DNA of 64,000 nt. It comes from Perca fluviatilis. Taxonomy: Eukaryota > Chordata > Actinopteri > Perciformes > Percidae. The notes beneath the pieces are model-generated. The model made no database searches and was not told the origin of the DNA. It was given only the letters and a program-made list of their open reading frames with translations. This document shows positions 12,101-24,100 of the stretch, piece by piece (positions within the stretch are counted from its first letter, which is position 1; each line of letters begins with the position of its first letter). The stretch spans positions 18,603,005 to 18,667,004 of the forward strand of contig NC_053115.1 of assembly GCF_010015445.1 (NCBI RefSeq). The letters are read 5' to 3'. Both the position numbers and the translations under genes were made by a program.

Positions 12101-12505
12101 GCATTCACTTCCAGCCCCCCAACTTCACTTTAGGTAAATAATCTTCAATTGAACACACATGAAACCTCCTTTAACAATTTCAAATATGAAAATGGTCAGG
12201 ATACATACTGATATTTTTTTTCCTCTGTGCTTACAGAGGTGCAGTGTCTAAATGAAACTCAGAAATATTTGCGCAAAGTTGTGCATGAGATCGGACTCGA
12301 GCTGCGCAGCACAGCAGTGTGTATAGGAGTTAGACGGACCAGAGACGGCCCCTTCACCCTGCAGGATGCCCTGACCCATCACCACTGGACTGCTTCTGAT
12401 GTTATACAGGCCATCAGACAGTACCACTCTAAAACAAATCTAAAATATACCCACACACAGATCAAGGACACAGCATTACAACCACCTGAAGAGAGTACAA
12501 CGTAA
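9121..12505 (+). CDS. trub2: mitochondrial TruB-family pseudouridine synthase 2
   Basis: Eight coding exons with consistent phases: 9121-9238, 9424-9558, 10928-11002, 11099-11160, 11239-11320, 11698-11770, 11997-12133 and 12237-12505. They give 316 residues (human TRUB2 is 331). Exon 1 encodes FRRLEGLFCVYKPSGVHWK, the TruB N-terminal strand with the YKP signature. Exon 3 encodes VGVGHRLDAFSSGVL, which carries the catalytic aspartate of the family (RLD). Later exons match the family pattern KATDDF-like 'GTATDDFSHTGRVVE', 'ITQDKLDKVLAMLQG' and 'HEIGLELRSTAVC.GVRRTRDG'. TRUB2 modifies mitochondrial RNA and is needed for mitochondrial translation (known for the human protein). The start at 9121 has A at -3; a second Met seven codons later is possible. 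It is divergent from hdhd3. Confidence 0.94.
9559..10927. other. trub2 intron 2
   Basis: A 1.37-kb intron bounded by GTATGT and TTTTAG. It contains one GC-rich stretch at about 10,570-10,690 with repeated 'ggagg' words. No further gene or recognisable repeat was seen. Confidence 0.6.
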
Positions 12506-12933
12506 ATAAAACCAGCGACGAAGCAGTGGTAATTAAATGACTTGTTGCCGTGAGCAGCAGTTAACACAAGTCACAGAACTGCTCTACAGGGACTCTATGA
12601 GCCTGAACTTAAGTTCGAAAAGAAATGTGAAAGACCACAGATTCTGCTTCCTAAAAGAGAAAGTATCAAATTGGACACAACTCATTATATTATGCTTTTG
12701 TTTAATATGCAAACTTCTACAGAGTCATCTACAGAGGCAATTGCTGTATCTCGTGTTTTCACTTTTGTTAAATGTTGTGCAGGTAATAACTTATTCCCCA
12801 AATCCTAATATGAGTGTTTGTTTTTATCATGAAATAATATAAAAAAAGAATTTGACCAACATTTTGTTTCAGATTTTGTTTGGTTGTGCTACCATTTGAT
12901 ACTTTGAGTTTATGTACATGTTTTTAGACAATA

Positions 12934-12939
12934 TATTAA
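12934..12939 (+). terminator. trub2: candidate polyadenylation signal of trub2 (ATTAAA)
   Basis: The common variant ATTAAA occurs about 430 bases after the stop codon. It is a positional assignment only. Confidence 0.35.
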
Positions 12940-14074
12940 ACTCTGCATTCGTACAAAGTGGTTGGTGCCGTGAATCGAGGTTTTGTTTGACAAGTGTTAG
13001 TTAAATCAACACTCTTGAAGGTCTGTAGACATGACATGATGCACCTACTGTATCAGCACAAATGCTCCCCCAAGTGGAAAAAACAAAGGTTCTTTTCTTT
13101 CAATGACTTGTCTGGCATTATTTTAAACCAGTCATTTCCAAGACAATACTCATGTTTACACTTACTGTTCCCATCCTGTTGACTTGTTAAATAACCTTCT
13201 GATCTCTGCTGTGGTTGAGTGTCAAACAAAGTAAAATCAACAGACATCGGCCTGCCATCTTACACGCTGTGAACAATAGATTGTCTGTAATGAAGGACAT
13301 AGAAATTATGACCACAATAGTAACTTTTGACCGTACGCCTGCAGCTAGTTTAGAACATAAAACTGCACCTGTGACCTTGTGTTTTTACCCATTTAAAAGG
13401 TTTTCAGTACATGTCCATAGTTTCCCCATTACGTTTTGGGGGTTTCCTGGATATAACTTTGTAATTTGATACCTATTATGGGGAAACTAGAAAGTTCCTT
13501 AAACAGTAAATATTTATGAATTCAGTAGTTATTGGAAATGCTATTCTTCATTTTAGCTTGTTTAGCTGACCTGCTGTGTACTGACTAAATGTCTCGAGGT
13601 TACAACAGCAATTATTTGGAAGTTTACTAATTGAAGAGGAAACTTCAGGGAAACTTCCAGGAAACTTATTGGAAATTATTAAAGTGTTCTAAAATGACGG
13701 TTCCGTAAAACAAAAAAAGGGTAATGTTCTCTGATGTTTAACAAATAAATCCGTTTGATTTATCTGAATAACTGACGGCATAAGATTAATTCTGGTGGGT
13801 AGCCAGTGAAGTCAGAGCCAATCCCTAATATAAGTTTCGGAGTAATTGTCTCTGTCCTCTGATGACGTTGGAAGATGTCTTGGCGTTTCTGTTTCCCACA
13901 AAAGCTCTTTTGGGACGGTATGAGGTTATTGCAGTGGCGCCATTGTTGTCATGCACTACCATTAAAGGACTTGTTGTTCCTGTGGGAACATTGTTGTCTT
14001 TGTCAGTCTGGAAACTCGCAACTTTCACGAGGACACAAATTAACTTTGTGAGAATGTAGTTGTCATTGTGGAGG
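12940..14074. other. intergenic between convergent trub2 and rab44
   Basis: AT-rich DNA between the two 3' ends. Short open frames on both strands show no domain and no splice logic. No repeat family was recognised. Confidence 0.5.
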
Positions 14075-14080
14075 TTTATT
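14075..14080 (-). terminator. rab44: candidate polyadenylation signal of rab44 (AATAAA, minus strand)
   Basis: TTTATT on the plus strand, about 1.06 kb downstream of the rab44 stop codon. If it is used, the 3' UTR is about 1 kb. Earlier non-canonical signals cannot be excluded. Confidence 0.3.
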
Positions 14081-15141
14081 AAGCATGAGGCATGACATTA
14101 AAACTTGATTATAGGTATTTGGCCGCACAAGTTAAAGGGAAATACACAGAAACATAAAAAATTATATATATTTAAAGCCTGTTAATTTTACTGCTATTGT
14201 CTTTAATTACAGAGGTATGAAATGTTATTTATGATTATCTGGCAGCTGTGTGACAACTGCAATGGTGCCAATGCCATTCATTTAGAACAGATGGTTGACA
14301 TACAAAATCATAAACAATTTAATTATTGAATAACACTGTACTAAACGGCTACAACATGAAAAGATGCTCTTGTTCAAAGGCTTATTGCACACGTTACTTT
14401 TACACACACTTTAACACTGAAATATTCTATAAAAAAAAAAAAGTATAATTGTATAAAAATACTATTTTAGTAGATCCTTGATAATATCAATTTGGTACCA
14501 CGTTTTGTAACTTCCAAGTGGTAATTTACTTGTTAAGATTCAGCAACAGCAAAATGTCAATATAAATACACATTGAATATATATTTGTGTCATGAAAGTA
14601 ACAGCCGCACAATAGAGAATTTTCTCTTTGTGGACTTGTTTTTAACTATAAAGGACCTGAGAATGCTCTGTAGCCGGCTCACAGTAACCTTTTCTGGGCT
14701 AAATTTGATTGTAAAGACCAATGTACTGTCAATTTGTCAGAGAAAGGGCTTTTTTATGGTTTATCTTGATATAGTTGTTTTACAAAAATGTTCTTCAACA
14801 TGGTCACTCTACTCACTGGCTGTAATCTACAGTTGTTATGTTGATGACTGTTGTAGTATGTCAATGACTTGTTAAGTACTTTTAAGCAAACTTTTTTGGG
14901 GTAACCTGGTGCATTCTAAAAAATATTTGAGGGTTGCTTCTTGCTTGTAAAATTAACAGCATACGTCCTGCAAAATTCGTATTGTAATTGAAATTTCCCT
15001 AACCTAATTGATATCGAATTGGAAATGTAATCGAATCGGGACCTTGTAAATCAGAATTGAAACGATTCGGGAAATCATTGGTGATGCTCCACAGTGGTCA
15101 AGATTTCTCCACTTTTCTGAGTTTTCAGACACATATCTTGT

Positions 15142-18100
15142 TCAGCAACATCCTGATGATTTTTTCTTGTTGGGCTCTTTCTGTAACTTCATGGCTTCCT
15201 CTCTTGTGTCAACTTTTTGACTCAACATCCTGGCAACAACAACACAGTTAGTCACAGCGCAAATAATATTAAAGGACATGCTTTAAAAAAGGCATATAGG
15301 TGTGTTAGGCCATACAAGACAAATACAATGTCAGTGGAATATGTTACCTGGCCACAGTTTCCAAAGACTCAACCACATTTTCACCTGTGGCAGCACTACA
15401 CTCCATGAATTCAAAGTTGTATTCCTGTGGAAGTAAAACTGCTGCCTTTAGTGTGGGTGTGTGATAATTAGAACTATTTAGTTATATTCTGAGCTCAAAG
15501 TGTGAGAGGAAGCAATATCACATTTCCTTACCTTTGCAAGAACTTCCACCTCCTGAGTTTTAACCTGGCGCTCTGCAAGATCACTCTTATTGCCAACAAG
15601 TAAAATGGTCACATTTTCTGCAGCCCCTTCCTGCAAAACATAGATTAGTTTGATTATTGTTTGGATTTAAATTGAAACGTCTTTCTACAGAGCAATCTGA
15701 CTTTGTGGACCGTTCGGACAATTAGGTCTCCTGTACTATAAATCCTGAAAGGGAGGGATTTGCAGAGGGAGCTAGCAGGGTGAAGAGTCAGATAGCACTT
15801 TCTGCGTCTTGTAAATGATACGTGTGGCATATATGTAGGAGACAGAGGCCTCTTAGATGCTGTGCATACAACTCTTTCCAAATGTCCCCCTCTCAAGGGC
15901 AGTTGTGTTGCCATACCACACTGTGACTGAGAGGGCAAGGACAATCTCCACAGTTGTTCTTTTATATTCCTCAGTGTGATATATCAAAAAAAAGTATTAT
16001 CATTGGTATTAAAACATTTTAAGGCAGGAAAGCACTGTTGCAACTTTACAGTATGTCTGGCCTTAAATATATCCTGTAGTTTCAACATCTGTAACAAAAA
16101 AAACCCATCATAAACAAAGCCAGTAGTTTGGTGACAACATACCTGGATACAGCTTGCCCAGTAGCTGACTGCAGAAAAACTCTGAGAAGAAGTGATGTCG
16201 TACATCAAGATAAATGCGTTGGCTTTGTGGAAAATTTGCCTTGTCATGCTGTGAAACCTTTGAAGGATAAGAAAGAATGTAATTAAGAGTGATTTGACAT
16301 ATTTTTAAAACCAGGAGTGGCCACTAACAGTGAAAAACACCAGGCTGTGACTAAACAGTCCAAAGTGTTTGGGTGTGGCTCTAACAGTCTACTGATACTG
16401 GTTAGTTAAGTTTGCAGAGACTTCCCTGAAGCTTTTTTCACGAGAAGCATTCTGGACACAATGATTGCACAATTGCCTCACAGTTCAACACAAATCCAGT
16501 GAATCTCACGCTAATCTTAATAATTATATTTTTAGTCACACTTTTTTAGGTTATGCTAATGTTTTTATGTGATGTGCATTTTCAGACTAATATCTGCTAA
16601 AAATGAAATGAATAGGGGTCTGTAATTACACTGGGTTAAAATGAGTTTACATAAATGATGATTTGGTGTGTAGATCTCAGTGCTGACATTAAAGAGGCTC
16701 TCTGTAAACTCTATCAGGACATTAGTGAACTTATACTACATACCCCAAGAGCCTTTTCACGCCAATCATGCTAATCTAATATGTCCCTTCAAATATTCAA
16801 CACTGCATGCAAGTTAACCCCACCTCTGCTGCTGGAACCAAATCTGTTGTGGTTACTCAACACTAATATTAACATTGCTGAGGTGTAGCAAACGAGTTAC
16901 GAAACAAGTTACAATCTGGCCTGAGGGCGAGTTCTGAAGTGTTTTGAGCACATTGTCTGGCACATGTTCAGGAAGGCTACAATAGTAAGTGCATAGAGGA
17001 TGTTATTTAATTACAGCTGCCCTGGGCCACCAGAGAGGCAAAGTGCATCTACACAGAAAATCCAACACCACTTTCACAACATTCAGGCCCTCCTAAACCA
17101 CAAAATAACAGATAATGACCTTCCTATGAATGACCAGGTACTGTGCCTCCACACAGTAGACATCTGGAGGACCCACGTAGGGCTGCTGGACCTGACAGTG
17201 TACCTTGTCGTATGGTCAGGGAATGATGTAGTCAGCTTTTAGATCTCCTGACAGACATGTTTTAGTTTGTGGCCAGGGTCATTAGCATCAGCCAAATTGC
17301 ATTTGTTCTACAATAAATGAAGTGCTTCAAGACGCTTGTCATGAGGCACATAAAGCTAGCAAAATTAATTTTTTCTTCTATCACAGCAGCTTCAAGAATG
17401 ACCCGAATCTACCTTAAAAGGGACAGATTGAGGGACCCCAAAATACCTGAAAAGTTATTAATAATGCTGGATGTAGTTTATGGTAAGAAATTCAAACCTA
17501 CTGCTACTTATTATCCATTGAAAAAAATATGAAAAAATGTATTCTCTGCAATACAAAGTGCTTTCACCTTTTAAATGTTTGATTACAACAGCAGTAGTTA
17601 GTATGTGTAAGTAAGTGTCACAATTATGTGCTGAAAAAAGGAAACTTACCTTTCTTGACCAGCTGTATCCCACAACTGTAGCACCACATGTTTTCCATCC
17701 ACTACCACAGTCCACATGCAGGAATCAAGCCCTACAAAATGTATTTATGTAACATGATTCTGTATATTTACACACATTTATGGGAATACAATAGGATAAG
17801 GATCTGGATCTTACCAACAGAGGCAGGTAAATCTAAAGAAAACTTCCCACTTTGAGCTCTTTTCATGAAGGAGGTTTTGCCCACACTGCTGTCTCCAACC
17901 ATAATCACATTATACGTGTTTGATTGAAGATCTGCTGCCCTGGAATTACCTGCTGAAAACAAAAACAATTTCTAGTCACACTTTATATTTCTATTCCTCC
18001 ATATTAATCGTCCCTCTCTCGTTATCTCTGATGGCTGTGTGTAATTATTAATGTTCTGTTTACCCAGAGAAAACTTCTGTTGACTCTCTTGAGCCAGGCG

Positions 18101-21100
18101 GATTTCAGCATAAGGATGTTGAACAGGAGTCACTTCTTTAGGTTTCTTCTCACTGTATAACAGAGAACCAAGCCTAGTTCAAACTAAACACTCATACAGC
18201 GCATACTAAAAATTCAGTTCACATTCAGGCGAGTTTTTAACTGTCAGACATCAGCATCCCCTATCAAATGTTTGCATTTCTTTGACAGATTAATCTGCTA
18301 AACGAAAATATTTGATTGTCATCTTTATCAACTAAAAATGTTATTGTGATTTATCTACAAAAAGACATATTACAAGGTTGTGGTCAAGGTTGCTTTCATT
18401 GTCTCCCAAAGGAAAAGAAACTGTCTTGGATTAAAGGAATTGCTGCATAAAATTAGACATGTCACAAAAGAGGCACTTAAATAATCATTAAAAAAACCAC
18501 ACTGCTCACAAAAAAATATGCAGCAAACACAGTTAAAAATACAAGAAAAAAAAAGGAAAAGCACACTTTTACAAGCCTACAACTAAACACACAATAAGAA
18601 TCACCCTTCAGTTCTCTCACTGTGCTGTAACCCCTATCTCTGTGTCTCTGTATGTCCTCCATTAGTTGCCTGTTAAAAATTTCAACTGATAGAGGGACAA
18701 ATCATTAGATTGTGCTTGCATCTCATCTTCTAAACCATTTCCATTGAGCATCAATGTGTGGCAGTCACACTCTCATCTCCCTCGTCTCCTTACTCAGACC
18801 AGTAGTGAACTCATTAGACTACTAATCGGCATGGTAGGAAGCTGGATAACAAAAGAAAACTGTGTTTACATTATTTATGCTGTAATAGATTTCTATCTTT
18901 ACTGACAGTTAGTCCATGTTGATATGAATGAAGCTTCATCTCTGATCCTAACCTAGACCAGGTATATCAACACTTTGCTGTGCTAAGCTAAGCCTGGACA
19001 AGCCTCGGAGGCCGCAGTGTTTATATCTCTGTTGCTCAGCATCAGACTTACCTAACAGGCTGCTCTGCTGCCTTTGAGGTGCTGATGTTGGATGATGGTT
19101 TCTTGTCACTTTTATTAACCTGCACAGACAATAACATCTCAATCATAAGGTGACAGTAGGGGCGATTCTACTTTGATTTGCAGATTTCATCTTCAATCTT
19201 TGACACTATATTGCTTTCTCTTTTGTTTTTCAAATGATAAAAGGATCATCTGAATTTGTTTCATATTAAGCGTTGGACAGTCAACAATTGCTTTGTTATT
19301 TGGCAGGTTTCCCAGGAATAAGCCTCTGGCACACAGGAAGTGTGGTGTTTGTTTTGTGAAGTTTTATTTGAGGACATTATCAAATTATCAGGAATGTGTA
19401 CGGTTTGTACAACAATGTGATATTACAACCACTAAAATATGACATTGCACAGAAAGAAAGAAAAAACAGGGCTTTTATATAAATACTTTTACATGATAAA
19501 AGGCTATTTTGTATTAGAAATGTAATGTGAATTGCAAGTTACATTTGTGTGAGACATTTTCTATGTTGTTAAAGTGAATAAACACCATGATTAAGATCAA
19601 AAAGCAAGATACATATTCATGTTCTCCTTTTCAATGTGTGAAACATGTTGTGTGGACCGCATGTTCCTTATTTGGGTTAATTGTGTCAGTTTGTTCTTCT
19701 TGCAACAAACACTTGTCCAGTGTGCAAGAAGATGCATGCATGCATGCAAATGGGAAGTACAGCGCAACATAGACTTACTGTGCGAAAGACCACTGCCAAA
19801 TGTCCGATAATAATCACACATTTCAGGCTAAAGGCACAAAATTATAAATACAATTCTTCACAATGTTTAAAAGTTTTCTAAGAACTTGTCATAACTAATA
19901 AGCTAACTGAAATACAGTGCAAACAACGGTTTATCTGCCTGTTTATCAGTTTAAGTAAAATGTGAAACAATCATAACTGAAGATTCCTACTAGAATTTCT
20001 TTGATTGTAAAAAAGAAAGATACTTTTTTTTTTTTTGCTTACCTCTGATATTTTGTCCGGGCCCAAAGATTCTTCCCTCAGCTCTTCAGTTGTCTTGTTG
20101 GCACCTTCATCTGTGATACTTCTGACATCTCTCCCATTTTGTGCATCAGTTATTTTGTCCCCTCTTGCTGTTTGGTTTTCATAGTTTTGGTGTCCATGTG
20201 ACTTTCGGTGAGATCCCATTTTTCTTCTTTTCCTACTAGATGCTGATTCTGACATTAAATCGTGTTTGGGAGAAGTGGATAGTGTTGCGGGGAGATAACT
20301 GGGAGTTAGTTGATGCTCTGTTTCTACTAGTTGACCATGAGAAACAGGATTTTCTTCAAATGTCTGGTGAGGTTTGAAGTAAGACTCACTGGTTTCAAAT
20401 TCCTTTTCTTTCCTTTGCTCAGAGCCACTGTCTTTGTGAAGTTGCAGCACACTTATGTTGCCTGAGAAACTTTCAGTCTTTACAGCTCCAACAATAGTTG
20501 CAACCTCTGTTGCCTCATTATCCTCTTCTTGCTTTTCATACAAGTCTTCCCGTTTTGTCCGTGATGCGAGACTTTTGCGGGTGCTGCCCATCTTTCTTCT
20601 CTTGTTGGTTGAATCTAAATTTGCATTCTTCATCTCGAGATTTTTAGTGTGAGCTCCTTCATTCGCTTCGTCTGGCTCTTGTTTACTAGCCTGGGCACTC
20701 ACATGCTCTTCTTCAGCTCCTCCTCTGACTACAGATTTCACTGTTTCCAAATCTGCCACAACAGGCTCATCTGCTGATTTCAAAGCTTGGTCATTTATTA
20801 TGTTTACACTCTCTGGCCGTTTCTCATCATTTTGTGCACTCTGTGTGGTCTCACATAAAGACACAAAGCTCCCCCCTGTGATACCGGTGTTTGTAGTGTC
20901 TTCCGTATTTGCAGACAGCAGTGGATTTATTGAATTTCTTCCAGCGAGCACAGAGGTGATATGCATCTCAGTGGTGGTAAAATCATCTAGCTGTGATGGC
21001 TCCACACTAACATCTACATTACTCTCACTGTCCCTCACATCAGATACATGAACAAACTTAACAGGATTAACAACTTCTTTATTGTGGGAGGCAGATAGCT

Positions 21101-24100
21101 CAGGAAGGACAGTATTTGAATAATCTACGTCTGAGATCATGTTGCTCTGTATACTCTGCAGGTCAGACCTTTGTAGCTTTTGCCTATTGTCGTGAACAGT
21201 GCTGGTTTCATGTTGTTCTTTATTCTTAGGACTCAGTGATGGCTTTGCATGTTCATTCTGTGACACCTCTGCAGTTACAATCATTTGTAAATCCTCCACT
21301 GCTTCCATCTTGTCAGCTTCTGTGTTAAAGCCACTTTCTTTTGTTTCTCTCTTTTCCTCTGGTTTCCTATTGAGTTGAGTCCGGCGAGTAGATCCCATTT
21401 TTCTCCTTTTCTGTTTGGATCTTCCTTGTAAATTTTCACCGTTATCTAAATTAGTTTTTTCTTGTATCCGTTGTTGGCTGGAAATTCCACTTTCCTCAGA
21501 CACATCCCCGGCTGGCTCTGCTTGGATGTTTTCCTCAAGACCAATGTCAAATGGAGCCAAAGTGTCAGTTTTGTTTTGTGAAACAGAAAACAGTTCAGCA
21601 TGTGTGATCACCTGTGAAACATTCATTTCTTGGGCTTCATGGTCTTTCCTTGTAGGATCTTCAAATTGTTTATCTTTATCCTGTGTAGAAACTTGTGCAC
21701 ACATTGTGACATCTCCAACAATTTCTGATGTATCATTTGTCTGTTGCATATTAATTTCTTTTTCACAAGATAAAGTTTCCGTGTCATGGACCTGAAAGGC
21801 TCCTTCTTGCTCGAGAACATCTTCAGCGATTGGCCTGGTGGTGACATTTTCATCATGATATGAGATATTCTGTATGTCTGAATCATCTTTCCAAATTGAG
21901 ATGTTTGGTGATTGTATCAAGTGCATTTTAACTGTGTCACATCCTGTAAGCTGACTTAGATTCTCAGTCTCTTTTATGAGTTTATTTTCCGTCTCATTAT
22001 CTTCTTTGGTTTTGACAAAGTCATCTTTGCCTGAGGTTGAAGGAATGTCTTTTGTCACAATTGCTCCACTGTCCATCACATTCTGTGACAAAATTGTTCC
22101 TTCCTCCGACATCTTTTCTGTATTTTCTTCGGCATTTACAGTTGATCTAAATTGTCTTATTTCCCCAGCAGGTTTGAAGTCTAGGTTGGTTTGCTCTTTT
22201 AATTCTTCCTGCCTCATTGTCTCTGTTACCAATGGAATTTTTGTTGTGTCCTTGACCTGCAGTCCTTTATTTTTTCGGTTTGACCCAAATTTCCTTCTGT
22301 TCCCTGTGGGGTTGAAGCCTGTGGGAGTTTGCCCTTTGATACTCTGATAACTGTCAAAAGGTTGGGAGTCCAAAGGAGCATTCATTTCTGAATGCAGTGT
22401 TTGTAGACTTTCCTTTATTGAGAAGTTATCAATTTGATGCATTTGTGTTGGCTTACCCTCCTCTTCATGCACTTCATTTACAGCATCCTCTGAATGCCAA
22501 GCTCCTCTGACTTGAGATAAGTTCAAATGCTCTTTTTGTTCTTCACTTGTAGACAACTCCTCCTTTGGTGACAACAATATTGGTTGTTCAACACTGCATT
22601 GAGGTTCTGTATGCTCTTTGGGGTTGTGTTTATCTGTGGTTATCTCTGGTGTGATAGAATAATCTATATTTTCTGATTTCACATGAGATTCACTCACCAA
22701 ATAGTTGCTCTGTAAATTTCCATCCTGCCTGAACAATTCTCTGTTGGCGTCTCTTTCCTTGTTTTCTTTTTCTGTTACAAAACACACATTGGGAAGTTCT
22801 TCATCTGGCATCTCTGTAGATTTTGATAGCTGATCTAATGTTAAACTTGAATGTAAGTCAATGTCAACAAGTGCATTTTCTTTTACTTGATCACGAACAT
22901 CTTTAGTCTGAGCAGTGTCAAACTGATCCATTTCTTCCAGCATAGTTTCCATTGATTTTTCCTTTACTGCTGTCTCTACTGATAACGACATTTCTGTTGT
23001 TTCAAGGGGTTCATTATCCCTGGTATCGCCAACAACTTCCTCTGTAGGTTTGTGGTATGATTCAGCAACAGAGTCCTTGACATGCTGTCTTCCTTTATTT
23101 TTTCGGCTAGACCCCAGTTTTCTTCTGTTCCCAATGGGGTTGAAGCCGGTGTCGCTATGCTGAGGTTGAGAGTCAAAAGGAGCATTTATTTCTGATTGCA
23201 GGGTTTGTAAAGCGGATTCACTTTCTTCCATTTCAGAGAAGAGTCCTTCTTTCTCCTGATGACCTGTGTGTTCAGCACTTGGTTTAGTTTCATCCTGTAC
23301 TCTGCCTTTAGTCTCATATACCTGACCTGGTGCAGTATATACTCTCTCTATGTGGCTGATCTGTGGTTCCTTGATATCATAAATATGACAATCCTCATTT
23401 TTCCGCTCTAAGGACTCAAAATAGTTTTCTTTCGTAGGATGTTCATCCTGTTTGTCAGAATTGGAAATTTTCTGATTGGTAGGAGAATAACCAGTCCTTT
23501 TTACAATCAACTCACACTGGTATGTGTCACTGACTTCAGTTTGGTCTGCCAGGTTTCCAGAAATGATTTCAGAATTTTCTGTGGCATCATGTATCACACT
23601 TTCAGAGGCGTAATCAATTTGAGGCATTTCTTGCATTTCGGTTGACTTAACCTCCTGTTCATGCACTGTATTTACAGCATCTTCTAAATTATGAGCGCCT
23701 GTGACTTCTTGACTCTGAAGAGTGTCAGATTGGTCTGTTCCTTCTAGGGTGGATCCCACTGATTTATCAGACACCTCCACTTTAAAGTCATTCCCTCTTT
23801 CATCATGATCATCTTGAGGATTTTCACTTTTATTATTTAAACTTTCTAGATCAGCCTGTGGATAGTTTGTTGTAGTGGGGCCTTGGACATCAGAAGAATA
23901 ACCGGGCATAATGGCTGTATACAAAGAGCTGTCATGTGTTGCAGGCTTGATATCACTCTCACTCCCCTGACTTGATTGACTTTGTCCTGTTTGGAAGGCT
24001 TCATTATCCCTGGTACTTTCTACATCTTCTTTGTGTACATTGTTTGATTCAGCAACAGAGTCCTTGACACGCTGTCTTCCTTTATTTTTTCGGCTGGACC

